This document shows positions 33,429-41,803 of a stretch of 60,991 bases of DNA, in pieces. The stretch comes from an uncultured Bacteroidota bacterium (GTDB lineage Bacteria; Bacteroidota; Bacteroidia; Chitinophagales; Chitinophagaceae). Position 1 is the first letter of the stretch. Each line of letters opens with the position of its first letter. The notes below the pieces were generated by a model, which did not search any database, was not told the DNA's origin, and saw nothing but the letters and a program-made list of their open reading frames with translations. The stretch covers positions 1-60,991 of the forward strand of contig CAIRTW010000273.1 in assembly GCA_903881585.1 (NCBI GenBank), given 5' to 3'. Position numbers and translations under genes: made by a program.

Positions 33429-33690
33429 AAACTCGCGCTTCGCGGTCTTAAAAACGAAATGAGTGAATTGCGAGCTTTGCGGCCTTTGCGTGAAACCCTT
33501 TATCCCTCGCGTCAAACTCGCGCTTGGCGGCCTTAAAAACGAAATGAGTGAATTGCGCGCGTTGCGGCCTTTGCGTGAAACCCTTTATCCCTCGCGTCAA
33601 ACTCTCGCTTGGCGGCCTTAAAAACGAAATGAGTGAATTGCGAGCTTTGAGGCTTTGCGAGAAACTCATTTACGCCTTGCGAGACCGTTA
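33429..33690. repeat. Three tandem 85-bp repeats
   Basis: The string GAAATGAGTGAATTGCG occurs at 33456, 33541 and 33626, exactly 85 bp apart. Units share CTTAAAAACGAAATGAG, GCGGCCTTTGCGTGAAACC and CTTTATCCCTCGCGT. The first two are almost identical and the third is diverged. They are related to the single-copy repeats at 29706 and 46438. The last unit runs into the 3' end of the thioesterase gene. Short open frames inside the array are products of the repeat, not genes. Confidence 0.9.
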
Positions 33691-34110
33691 TCCCTCGCGT
33701 GAAACAAAAAACGGCGCCAGCCTTGTATGCAACTCCTCCGGCATACTCGTCTTCTTCTTTTCCTTCGGGTCAAAGAACACCAGCGTAGTCACCCCCTTAT
33801 TCAGCAACTGCCCCGCCTCATTATACAACTCCGAATGAAACTGTATCCTCGACCCCTCTGGCAGTTCTTTCAGTATCGTCTTCACCGTTATCAGGTCATC
33901 ATACAGCGCCGGCCTGAAGTACAGCGAATTCAGCTCAGCCACCGGCATCATAGTGCCCATCTTCTCCAGTTGCCGGTACGTAAACCCCAGCTGCCTGATC
34001 GCCTCCGCCCTGCCCACCTCATAATACAACGCATAATTTCCATAGTACAAGTACCCCATCTGGTCCGTCTCCCCATAGCGTACCCTTATTTGTGTTTCGT
34101 TGCTATACAT
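33688..34110 (-). CDS. Acyl-CoA thioesterase, YbgC/4HBT family
   Basis: Single hotdog thioesterase, 140 residues. VRYGETDQMGYLYYGNYALYYEVGR holds the catalytic Asp and the conserved G-N-Y of the 4HBT group; later RIQFHSELYNEAGQLLNKG and TTLVFFD are typical. Substrate likely an acyl-CoA. ATG 34110 is chosen over a TTG three codons upstream. The last codons (FFVSREG) are formed by the edge of the tandem repeat at 33429-33690. Confidence 0.88.
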   Translation of the reverse strand: MYSNETQIRVRYGETDQMGYLYYGNYALYYEVGRAEAIRQLGFTYRQLEKMGTMMPVAELNSLYFRPALYDDLITVKTILKELPEGSRIQFHSELYNEAGQLLNKGVTTLVFFDPKEKKKTSMPEELHTRLAPFFVSREG

Positions 34111-34522
34111 ACCACCCAAAAGTAAAACAAATAATCACATCACATCATGGTGAACGCGGTCGAACAACAATGGTAGGGGCAATCCCTTGCGGTTGCCCCA
34201 ACACACGGGTAATTTGTAACACAAACAACATCAAAAAAAGTTATTGTCCCAGCTTATTGCTACTATTTAGCTTCAGTGGCTATGGCACACTTGTACAGAT
34301 CATTTCTATTCAGCAAGCTCAATTATTGATTGTCATGGTGAGCCCCGCCGAACCATGACAGCTGAGCACAGGCACTTTGGTAAATCAAGGCAGTAATGCA
34401 ATGGTAACATACAAAAACCGCGTTAGCGGTCATAGCTTTGTAGCCGAATCCCTCCATATACGCATACGCGCACCGATTTATCGGTGCAACAATCTCAAAA
34501 CCGGATTTTATGACAATGTAGA
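34111..34522. other. Gene-free region with interspersed repeat pieces
   Basis: No gene seen. It holds two motifs related to the cinA insertion: CATCATGGTGAACGCGGTCG at 34143-34162 and TGTCATGGTGAGCCCCGCCG at 34331-34350. Between them is a hairpin-prone GGGGCAATCCCTTGCGGTTG then CCCC at 34176-34199. At 34470-34487 GCACCGAT and ATCGGTGC face each other across TT, a hairpin 36 bp beyond the XRE stop codon that could end that transcript, though no T run follows. Confidence 0.55.
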
Positions 34523-34876
34523 TTAAGCACCCTTCTTCTTCAACAAGGATTCTAAATTCGCATTTTTCTTGCGCTCCTCTGCTAACAAATTTTCGTAAAG
34601 CTGTATGATTTTATCAACAGGATTGAACTCATAGTTAACTACATTTCCACCTTGTTGATTATTGCTATATACATATGGTGCATCCGGCATTTGTTTAATG
34701 AACTCAACATCATAATCTAGTACATCTGCAATTTTTTTCAAAACGGTATCACTGATGTGTTCAGAATTTTCTATTAACGAATAATTCTGCTGTGTCATTT
34801 TTAATTGCTTTGCCATATCGCCTTGTTTCATGCCTCTATAGCCTCTTAAGCGCGATACATTCCTGCCAATATGCAT
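34523..34876 (-). CDS. XRE-family transcriptional regulator
   Basis: About 117 residues from ATG 34876. An N-terminal Cro/CI helix-turn-helix (RNVSRLRGYRGMKQGDMAKQ, then MTQQNYSLIENSEHISDTVLKKIADVL) is followed by a linker and a coiled-coil-like tail (IQLYENLLAEERKKNANLESLL) that may mediate dimerisation. Two CTTGTA-based operators lie directly over its promoter, so autorepression is likely. It is divergent from the large secreted protein at 35208. Other targets are unknown. Confidence 0.88.
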   Translation of the reverse strand: MHIGRNVSRLRGYRGMKQGDMAKQLKMTQQNYSLIENSEHISDTVLKKIADVLDYDVEFIKQMPDAPYVYSNNQQGGNVVNYEFNPVDKIIQLYENLLAEERKKNANLESLLKKKGA

Positions 34877-34891
34877 ATCTTGATATTTTGA

Positions 34892-34926
34892 CTTGTAAAA
34901 TACAAGTATTTCCTTGTAAAACACAA
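34892..34926 (-). promoter_or_regulatory. Two XRE operators, 21 bp apart
   Basis: CTTGTA-AAA-TACAAG at 34892-34906 is a perfect palindrome. A second, imperfect one, CTTGTA-AAA-CACAAA, starts at 34913, exactly 21 bp (two helical turns) away, so both present the same face of DNA. They lie between the start codon and the -7 box of the XRE gene and the second touches that box, as expected for a self-repressing regulator. Confidence 0.7.
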
Positions 34927-34950
34927 ACCTAAATACTTTAAATAAACAAA
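34924..34950 (-). promoter_or_regulatory. Promoter of the XRE gene
   Basis: On the minus strand TAGGTTTG (34931 to 34924) matches the -7 consensus TAnnTTTG, and TTTG (34950 to 34947) could be the -33 box. The spacing of 15 bp is shorter than the usual 19-21. The predicted transcription start falls inside the operator pair. The rest of the gap to 35207 shows nothing else clear. Confidence 0.55.
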
Positions 34951-35207
34951 GTTGAACTATTTCTTTGCAGAGATATTCAGTTTAGTGTTAATCGCAGTAA
35001 TGAGATAATACTTGCTTCTGAATCTCCTGTATTCCGCACCTGTAAATGATAACAATGTGATATGGGGAAAACACCCTTATTATTTGGGTGAAATTCAGGA
35101 GAAAGGGATTGGTTATATGAAGCAATTTTGTGTAATTGGCATACGGGATTAATTATTCAAAACAGGAAAGCCGAAAACTGGATAGAGTAGGCGATAAAAT
35201 ATTTTTT

Positions 35208-37724
35208 ATGAGGCACATATCACTTCTTTTACTTACCCTATTTTTTATAGCCATTAGCTGCAAAACCATTCATGCACAAACATGGACCACTATTGGAAGT
35301 GCTGGGTTTTCCATAGGTCAAGAACAAAGTAATTCTATAGCGATTGATAAAAATGGCACTCCTTATGTGGTTTATCAGGATATAACAAATGGTATGAAAG
35401 CTACTGTAAAGAAATATAATGGAAGTAGTTGGGTAACAGTTGGTGGCGGTCCTTGTTCAGATAGTGAAGCGGACTACACAAGCATTGCAATAGATACTGC
35501 AGGCATACCCTATGTTGTTTATGTAGATTATGCCCATAATTATTTTGCTACTGTCATGAAATTCAATGGCACAAGCTGGATAGCTGTCGGAGGAGCTGGT
35601 TTTTCCATAGGAGCTGCATGGACGCCTTCTATAGCTATAGACAAAAGTGGAACTCCATATGTTGCTTACTGTGAAACACCCGCTGGTTTAGGTTATGCTG
35701 GAAGCGGACCAGTTACTGTTATGAAATATAGTAGTGGTAGTTGGGGGGCAGTTGGAAGTACAGAATTTTCTGCGGGTACCGCATTATTTACATCAATTGC
35801 GATTGACACAGGAGGTGTACCCTTTGTGGCTTATATGGACTATATTAATAGTCAATATGCTACTGTGATGAAATTTGACGGAAGTAGTTGGACGAGTGTC
35901 GGAAGTCCTGGCTTTTCAGGATCAACAGCAGCTTTTATATCTCTCGCAATCGATAAAAATGATATTCCATATGTCGCATATAGCGGCGATGGTCCTGATC
36001 CTGGCCCGGTTACTGTTTGGAAATTTAATGGTACTACATGGGTCACTGTCGGTACATCTGGTTTCTCCGGTGTAAATGCCAGTTATACTTCTATTGCAAT
36101 AAACAATTGTGGCACACCGTATGTAGCTTACGAACCACTTTCCGGACCGCCTTTTGGAGCAGTTGTTATGACATTCGATGGAACCGATTGGGTAAACGCG
36201 GGCAGTGGTAGCCTTTCGGCAACATGGGCTCACAATACCTCAATTACTATAGATAATACGGGTAGCCCTGTTGTCACTTATTCTGATGGAGGTACTGCAA
36301 TTGCTGGACAAGCAACCGTTATGAAAATGAAAATTAACCCCATCCTAGGAGTTACAAACGTGTGTGAGGGACTTGCAACAGAATTAAGCGATCCCACCGC
36401 CGGTGGTGTATGGAGCAGTAGTAATCTAAGCATAGCTACTATTGGCTCGATCACCGGAGTAGTAACTTCATCAGTCTCTGGTACTGATACTATAAATTAT
36501 GAAGCCTTCTGTATAACAACTTTTATCGTAGTAACTGTAAATCCTGCGCCTTTGGTAATAATAGGCACAACTGATGCATGCGCCGGTACCACAATTGCTT
36601 TGAGTGATGCAACTACAGGCGGAACTTGGAGCATTGGCACAATTGCTCATGCAACTGTTGGTTTGTCCTCGGGCCTAGTCACCGGTGTTGCTGCCGGCAC
36701 TTCAAACATTACTTATAAATTATCATCAACAGGCTGCGAAACTACGACGATTGTTACAATTGATCCATCGCCATCTGCCATAACAGGTACTACTCGTATG
36801 TGTAACGGCTCCGGCACAACCCTCAGTGATGCCACAACCGGCGGCACATGGAGCAGCGGCACTTCCGGTGTTGCTATTATCGGTTCATTAGGCGACGTTG
36901 CAAGTGTATCATTAGGCACCGCTATTATTAGCTATACCCTGGCTACCGGCTGTGGTATTACGACTGTCGTAACCGTGGAGGCGCTTCCGCTACCGGCATT
37001 GCTCAGCGGATCATCGTCTGTATGCGTTGGAGCGGCCACACCATTTACAGCTAGCGTTTCCGGCGGTACATGGAGCAGTGCCAATTCAAATGCAACCGCC
37101 AACATCACTACAGGAAATATTACTGGCATTGCTGCTGGTGTTGATACTGTTATTTATACCGTTACAAACGCCTGTGGCGATACCACTACTTCAAAAGTTG
37201 TAACTATTAATCCGCTTCCGGCTTCTATCAGTGGCTCCCTGAATGTTTGTATTGGAGCAACAACAAGTTTAAATGATGCCAGTACAAGCGGCACATGGAG
37301 TAGTGGCAGTACAGGCACTGCAACCGTTGGCTTTGCTTCCGGTACAGTTACGGGTATAGCTGCCGGGGCAGCAACTATTACTTATACATTACCCACTGGC
37401 TGCATCACAACTGCAGCAGTAACCGTAATTAATTGTAGCCTAGGTGTTAGCCAGGCATCAGGAGGCTCCGAAGTGAATATATTCCCTAACCCCAATAAAG
37501 GTGAGTTTACTGTTAGGGGCACAATAGCTACGGTAGGCAATGAAACAGAATTCATAGAGATAGCAAACATGCTCGGTCAGGTTATTTATAAAAGCAAAAT
37601 CACAGTAATCAATGGAGAAATAAATACACAGGTATCTCTAAGCAAAACATTGGCAAGCGGAATGTATATACTTAACTTAGTCGGCAGTGATGGAAGTAAA
37701 GTGTTTCATTTTGAGATTGATTAA
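35208..37724 (+). CDS. Secreted seven-repeat propeller and Ig-like protein with T9SS sorting domain
   Basis: 838 residues from ATG 35208, which opens a signal peptide (MRHISLLLLTLFFIAIS, ending CKTIHAQ). Then come seven repeats of about 50 residues with the pattern VG.xGFS...SIAID..GTPYVAY...TVMKFNGTSW, the number expected for a seven-bladed beta-propeller. After that are five repeats of a bacterial Ig-like (BIG2-type) kind (TTGGTWSSGTSGVAIIG, VTGIAAGAATITYTLPTG). The end is a type A T9SS domain (VNIFPNPNKGEFTV, IANMLGQVIYKSK, LASGMYILNLVG). It is a surface or released protein, perhaps adhesive; no catalytic motif is seen. The IAISC could be read as a lipobox, but AQ cleavage followed by T9SS export is more likely. 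It lies divergently from the XRE gene. Confidence 0.9.
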   Translation: MRHISLLLLTLFFIAISCKTIHAQTWTTIGSAGFSIGQEQSNSIAIDKNGTPYVVYQDITNGMKATVKKYNGSSWVTVGGGPCSDSEADYTSIAIDTAGIPYVVYVDYAHNYFATVMKFNGTSWIAVGGAGFSIGAAWTPSIAIDKSGTPYVAYCETPAGLGYAGSGPVTVMKYSSGSWGAVGSTEFSAGTALFTSIAIDTGGVPFVAYMDYINSQYATVMKFDGSSWTSVGSPGFSGSTAAFISLAIDKNDIPYVAYSGDGPDPGPVTVWKFNGTTWVTVGTSGFSGVNASYTSIAINNCGTPYVAYEPLSGPPFGAVVMTFDGTDWVNAGSGSLSATWAHNTSITIDNTGSPVVTYSDGGTAIAGQATVMKMKINPILGVTNVCEGLATELSDPTAGGVWSSSNLSIATIGSITGVVTSSVSGTDTINYEAFCITTFIVVTVNPAPLVIIGTTDACAGTTIALSDATTGGTWSIGTIAHATVGLSSGLVTGVAAGTSNITYKLSSTGCETTTIVTIDPSPSAITGTTRMCNGSGTTLSDATTGGTWSSGTSGVAIIGSLGDVASVSLGTAIISYTLATGCGITTVVTVEALPLPALLSGSSSVCVGAATPFTASVSGGTWSSANSNATANITTGNITGIAAGVDTVIYTVTNACGDTTTSKVVTINPLPASISGSLNVCIGATTSLNDASTSGTWSSGSTGTATVGFASGTVTGIAAGAATITYTLPTGCITTAAVTVINCSLGVSQASGGSEVNIFPNPNKGEFTVRGTIATVGNETEFIEIANMLGQVIYKSKITVINGEINTQVSLSKTLASGMYILNLVGSDGSKVFHFEID

Positions 37725-38275
37725 TTCTACATAACACCGGATGATGTAGCTTAAAATGTGGTCGTTCAGCACAGGCTTATGTTTACCATGGTAAAGACCC
37801 TAGATGACCATAGTGTGTAAACGGGGCGTAAGGATAACTAAAATACGACCGTTCAGCTAGGTCCGCCCATCGCGTTCGACGGTAAATTCTTTGACTGTAG
37901 CATTTGATGCACCATAGTTTTTCCCTTCACCCCCATAAACAATTCGTCTTGGCTCGTATTCCTTTTTTAAAGACCTTTGTGTCAGATTTAACCGTTTTCT
38001 CCAACACCGGTTATTCTCCTCCAGTCCTGCTATTTCAGCAGGCATGATAGTTAATCACATAAATGATTGTCATCGTGAGCGTAGCCGAACGACAGACAGT
38101 GGGGCATAATGGGGCATTTTGGGTATTAATGGGAAATGTAAAATATTTTAAATAAATAGACTAAGCGCAGCCACAGCAAAGGATTACAAAGGATTTTCGC
38201 TCCAGACAAAATGCCCCATATACGCACCATAAAAATATCTGGCATATGGGGTATCACCACAAAACCTCAACCCGA
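37725..38275. other. Long intergenic region with short repeats and palindromes
   Basis: No convincing gene in about 550 bp. Seen: a perfect palindrome TTTACCATGGTAAA at 37782-37795; a near-repeat AAAATGTGGTCGTTCAGC at 37754 and AAAATACGACCGTTCAGC at 37841; the repeat motif TGTCATCGTGAGCGTAGCCG at 38069-38088, shared with the cinA insertion; and facing CCCCATAT (38214-38221) and ATATGGGG (38244-38251) just upstream of the toxin-antitoxin promoter. Confidence 0.5.
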
Positions 38276-38306
38276 TTTAAACTTGCAGATAATTTCCTTA
38301 ACTTTG
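38276..38306 (+). promoter_or_regulatory. Promoter of the ART-like pair, possibly leaderless
   Basis: TTTA (38276-38279), a 19-bp spacer, then TAACTTTG (38299-38306), an exact match to TAnnTTTG. A start of transcription about 7 bp after the box falls at or next to the ATG at 38314, so the message may have little or no leader. Confidence 0.6.
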
Positions 38307-38313
38307 TTTTATC

Positions 38314-38499
38314 ATGACAACACTATCAGAAAAAGAAATAAACAGCTTCCTCAAAATCCTGGAGAAAGATAAGAAAGCCGCTGCCAAGCATACTAAGGAA
38401 GAAGCCGAGGCAGCTTTAAAAAGAATAGGCATCCTCACGAAAAAAGGGAATGTTGCGTACCCCTATAAAGGTCTTTTTGTTAAAAAGGCAAAAGCATGA
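38314..38499 (+). CDS. Small helical protein, candidate antitoxin
   Basis: 61 residues, highly charged: SEKEINSFLKILEKDKKAAA then KHTKEEAEAALKRIGILTKK, predicted mostly alpha-helical, with a C-terminal KKGNVAYPYKGLFVKKAKA tail. I do not recognise a named family. Its stop overlaps the ATG of the next gene by 4 bp (ATGA at 38496-38499), so translation is coupled. Size, charge, order and overlap are those of an antitoxin before its toxin; this is inference. Confidence 0.7.
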   Translation: MTTLSEKEINSFLKILEKDKKAAAKHTKEEAEAALKRIGILTKKGNVAYPYKGLFVKKAKA

Positions 38500-39062
38500 T
38501 CATTGGCTTTCATGGATGTGATCTGTCTATTAGAAACCAACTGGTAAATAAAAGGCTATCCTTTAAAAAGAGTGAGAACAATTACGACTGGTTAGGGCAC
38601 GGTATGTATTTCTGGGATAATGACCCAGAAAGAGCGTTGGAGTTTGCCCGGTTCAAAAAATCACTTCCACAGAAAGACAAAAATAGTATTAAAACCCCGG
38701 CAGTTGTAGGTGCGGCGATTGACATGGGTCTTTGCCTCGACCTTGTGAATTCAAATTCTATTAAGCTATTGAAAAGCGCCTATGAACTATTGGTTTGGGA
38801 TATTGAACAACATAACCAGGTCCTCCAAAAAAACAAGCCGTTAAAAGGCGGCGAGGACCTTATATTTCGCTACCTGGATTGTGCTGTAATTGAAACGCTT
38901 CATAGTAACCGTATACAAAACAACCTGCCCCCTTTCGACTCAGTGAGAGGCGTATTCTGGGAGGGCAAAGACCTTTACGAAAATGCAGGTTTTAAAGAAA
39001 AGAACCACATCCAGATATGCATCCGCAACCCAGACTGCATCAAAGGCTTTTTCATCCCCTGA
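38496..39062 (+). CDS. PARP/ART-fold-like protein, candidate toxin
   Basis: 188 residues. The N-terminus IIGFHGCDLSIRNQLVNKRL and then DWLGHGMYFWDNDPERALEFA reads like the ADP-ribosyltransferase core: an H-G at the end of the first strand and G-x-G-x-YF before a helix, as in PARP (HGS... GKGIYF). The third catalytic place, normally Glu before the last strands, may be the Gln in NHIQICIRNPDCI. In between, VVGAAIDMGLCLDL is a conserved-looking beta strand. No signal peptide or membrane helix, so it is cytoplasmic. It follows the 61-residue gene with a 4-bp overlap. I read the pair as a toxin-antitoxin module; the target is unknown. Confidence 0.65.
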   Translation: MIIGFHGCDLSIRNQLVNKRLSFKKSENNYDWLGHGMYFWDNDPERALEFARFKKSLPQKDKNSIKTPAVVGAAIDMGLCLDLVNSNSIKLLKSAYELLVWDIEQHNQVLQKNKPLKGGEDLIFRYLDCAVIETLHSNRIQNNLPPFDSVRGVFWEGKDLYENAGFKEKNHIQICIRNPDCIKGFFIP

Positions 39063-39171
39063 AGAAACGCAGGTATGGTTCTCAATCTTCCGATAAAAAA
39101 CAATATAGCTCAATTTATCTCAATCATTGAAAATAGCAGAGGTGCTAAATGCTTGACTCCCCGGAACAAGG

Positions 39172-39189
39172 TCCCGCTATTTAGCGGGA
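39172..39189. terminator. Hairpin between the ART-like and SDR genes
   Basis: TCCCGCTA (39172-39179), two T, then TAGCGGGA (39182-39189). It lies between convergent genes and could stop transcription from both sides, although T runs are weak on either strand. Confidence 0.5.
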
Positions 39190-39201
39190 GGGGACAAGGG
39201 T

Positions 39202-39984
39202 TTACGGTTTGGGGGGTACCCTCTCCGCCTCCTTAATAGCATAAAAGCTATTCGCCTGCGTAAGGCAGGTAACGGTAATGTCATTAATACACACATGCGC
39301 CGGCAACGATGCACAATACCAGGCAATATCGGCTATATCCTCAGCCTGCAGCGCCTTTACGCCCGCATACACACCCTTGGCCCGCTCAGCATCACCATGA
39401 AACCGAACGGTCGAAAATTCAGTTTCGGCCATACCCGGATTAATGGCAGTTACCTTTATCCCATAGGGCAGCAGGTCTATGCGCATGGCTTGGTTCAACG
39501 CGTCCACAGCAAACTTTGTGGCACAGTAAACATTGCCATTCTTATATACAGTCTTGCCCGCAGTTGAGCCTATGTTTATGATATGCCCCGATGCCCGGCT
39601 GCGCATCATGGGTGTTATCTGGCGGGTCACATATAGCAGGCCCTTGATGTTGGTGTCGATCATTGTTTCCCAGTCATCAATATCACCCTCATCAATTGTA
39701 GCCAGGCCAGATGCAAGGCCAGCGTTATTCACCAATATATCTATATGAGAAACCTGAGTTTTCAAAGTCGTCATTGCCGCCTCCACCTGCGCCCGCTCCC
39801 GGATGTCAAACGCCAGCGTGATCACCTTTGCGCTGTATGCTTTTTCAAGCTCGGCTTTCACTTCCGCAAGTCGATCTTCCCTGCGGCCGGTGATGCAAAC
39901 AGTGTAACCTTCTTTGGCAAAGCGTGTAGCGATCGCCCTTCCAAAACCAGACGTAGCGCCCGTAACCAGTATTATCTTCTCCAT
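39202..39984 (-). CDS. SDR-family NADP-dependent 3-hydroxy acid dehydrogenase (YdfG-like)
   Basis: Classical short-chain dehydrogenase, 260 residues. Cofactor motif TGATSGFGRAIA with the Arg-containing TGRREDRL that suggests NADPH; NNAGLASG; the catalytic Ser in NIGSTAGKTVY and Tyr-Lys in VYCATKFAV. KAYSAKVITLAFDIRER and the C-terminal INDITVTCLTQANSFY are like YdfG, which oxidises L-allo-threonine, serine and related hydroxy acids. Monocistronic by appearance. Confidence 0.88.
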   Translation of the reverse strand: MEKIILVTGATSGFGRAIATRFAKEGYTVCITGRREDRLAEVKAELEKAYSAKVITLAFDIRERAQVEAAMTTLKTQVSHIDILVNNAGLASGLATIDEGDIDDWETMIDTNIKGLLYVTRQITPMMRSRASGHIINIGSTAGKTVYKNGNVYCATKFAVDALNQAMRIDLLPYGIKVTAINPGMAETEFSTVRFHGDAERAKGVYAGVKALQAEDIADIAWYCASLPAHVCINDITVTCLTQANSFYAIKEAERVPPKP

Positions 39985-40016
39985 TTTAGTGAATATTGGC
40001 AGTAAAGATATGAAAA

Positions 40017-40045
40017 CAAAAAACGGGCGCCATTGCTACGCCCGT
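40017..40045 (-). terminator. Intrinsic terminator of the GH3-family gene
   Basis: ACGGGCG (40023-40029) pairs with CGCCCGT (40039-40045) around a nine-base loop. On the minus strand it is followed by a run of T broken by one G (the A-rich stretch 40011-40022). It lies 24 bp beyond the GH3 stop codon. Confidence 0.75.
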
Positions 40046-40069
40046 CTTTAAATAGAATTATTTTGATGC

Positions 40070-41626
40070 CTAAGCCGAGACTGCATGCCTTATGTTCTTC
40101 TTATCCAGGTATGCCTCCCAGTCTGCCAACTGTGCCCCCTTCAGCACCCGTGGAAACTTGCTCATCGCCCCTTCCTTCCCTTTCGATCGCAGGTACCCGA
40201 TGAATGTACTCTCTGGCAGTATCTCCACGAATATGTCCTTCAGTGCCGACGTACGTTCTACTTCATAGTCATCATTGAGTTTACCAAGCGTCTCGTCAAG
40301 CAACACCTTCAGTTGGTTTGCATCAACATTTGGATTGTCGCACCCTATATACCACTGGTGGGCAAACAGCCCATCATGCTTCAATCCCGCCACTGCAAAT
40401 TCCCTTATGGTGATATTCAGCTTCCTGGAAACGATCTCCACAGCCTTGTTCATATTGTCCACCGACATATGCTCGCCGCACAGGCTCAGGAACTGCTTGG
40501 TGCGGCCCACTATGGCTATCTCATGCTCTGCCGCATCGGTAAAGCGCACTACATCGCCTATCAGGTAACGCCATGCGCCAGCGCAGGTGCTCAGCACCAC
40601 GGCATATTCCACCCCCTCCTGCACCTCACTCACTTTATATATATCCGGGTTGGGTTTAGGGCTGCCTTCTTCATCGAAGTTGTGCTCATTAAAGGGTATG
40701 AACTCAAAAAATATACCTGCATTCAATACCAGTTTGATACCCGCATCCGGCCTTGCCTGGAACCCGAAGGAACCTTCGGAAGCCATATAGGTCTCAATGA
40801 ACGTAACCTTTTTCTTGCCCCAGAGCTTTTTAAAGCTCTCCCGGTACGGCTCCATAGATACCCCGCCATGAATGTAAACGCTCAGGTTAGGCCATATCTC
40901 GTGTATGTTTTTTACTTTATGATGCTTTATCACCCGCTCCAATACGATCTGCACCCATGCTGGCACACCGCATATAGTACCCACATCCCACTGGTCCGCC
41001 TTTTCCACGATCAGCTTTATGCGGTCTTCCCATTTCGGACGTTTGGATATGCGTTGACCCGGCTTGTACAGCAGGGAAGACATCCACCTGGGCATGTTCT
41101 TTGCACTGATGCCGCTCATATCGCCTTCATAGTATTCACCCTTCTCAAACAAGGAGGTGGTCCCGCCCAGCATCAGTATTCCTTTTTCAAAAGCCACTGG
41201 CGGAATTTTGAAATTGGCCATGCTATAAAGCTGCTTAAATCCCACCTTCTTTATCGACTTTATCATATCCTGGGTCACAGGTATATGCTTGCTCGCCGAT
41301 TCAGATGTGCCGGAGCTCAGTGCGAAGTATTTCACCTTACCCGGCCAGGTCACATTTTCTTCCCCTTCCTGGCAGCGGTGCCACCATTTGTCGTGTATAT
41401 CCGTATAAGTATGCACGGGCACCCGCTCCCTGAAAGCTTTCATGAAGTCGATCTCCTTGCTCAGTATATCGCCAAACCCATAATGTTTCCCGAAAGCGGT
41501 GTATTGGCCACGCTCCAGCAATTGGCGCAGTACGTGGCGTTGGTATGTTTGTGGTGTCGCCACCGGTAAATTGAACTGTTTCCGAAGCTGTAACGAACGA
41601 GATATCAGATTCCCTAACAATGCCAT
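40070..41626 (-). CDS. GH3-family acyl-adenylate enzyme
   Basis: 518 residues of the GH3 auxin-responsive family, ANL-type enzymes that activate a carboxylate with ATP and, in plants, join it to an amino acid. The phosphate loop is YFALSSGTSESASKHIPVT; other marks are TFIETYMASEGSFGFQ, YRYLIGDVVRFT-like WRYLIGDVVRFTD, and FLSLCGEHMSVDNMNKAVE. Bacterial members have unknown substrates; auxin conjugation should not be assumed. It has its own terminator and is followed on the same strand by the SDR gene. Confidence 0.9.
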   Translation of the reverse strand: MALLGNLISRSLQLRKQFNLPVATPQTYQRHVLRQLLERGQYTAFGKHYGFGDILSKEIDFMKAFRERVPVHTYTDIHDKWWHRCQEGEENVTWPGKVKYFALSSGTSESASKHIPVTQDMIKSIKKVGFKQLYSMANFKIPPVAFEKGILMLGGTTSLFEKGEYYEGDMSGISAKNMPRWMSSLLYKPGQRISKRPKWEDRIKLIVEKADQWDVGTICGVPAWVQIVLERVIKHHKVKNIHEIWPNLSVYIHGGVSMEPYRESFKKLWGKKKVTFIETYMASEGSFGFQARPDAGIKLVLNAGIFFEFIPFNEHNFDEEGSPKPNPDIYKVSEVQEGVEYAVVLSTCAGAWRYLIGDVVRFTDAAEHEIAIVGRTKQFLSLCGEHMSVDNMNKAVEIVSRKLNITIREFAVAGLKHDGLFAHQWYIGCDNPNVDANQLKVLLDETLGKLNDDYEVERTSALKDIFVEILPESTFIGYLRSKGKEGAMSKFPRVLKGAQLADWEAYLDKKNIRHAVSA

Positions 41627-41803
41627 TGATACTCCTTGATTATTTGTAATTTAAACGGCAAATTTACATTTTCCTCTGTTAAAGTGGTGGTAAGTTAAAT
41701 AATTAAATGTGCCGGGCCACGCACTCAGTATTTGACGTTCACTCATTACTTCACCTTTTTTGTTTCACAGAATAGCTATAAACTTGCACCAGATTCTATT
41801 TTT

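Noticed and set aside
33309-33669. Short frames with FTQRPQxxQFTHFVFKTAKREFE
   Set aside because: They arise from the 85-bp tandem repeat and have no start or family support.
37857-38045. A 62-codon minus-strand frame
   Set aside because: No signal, domain or context supports it, and it overlaps short repeats in a gene-free gap.
40085-41569. A 494-codon open frame on the plus strand opposite the GH3-family gene
   Set aside because: It is an antisense shadow. The minus-strand frame has family motifs throughout, while this one is rich in His, Cys and Tyr with no recognisable domain.
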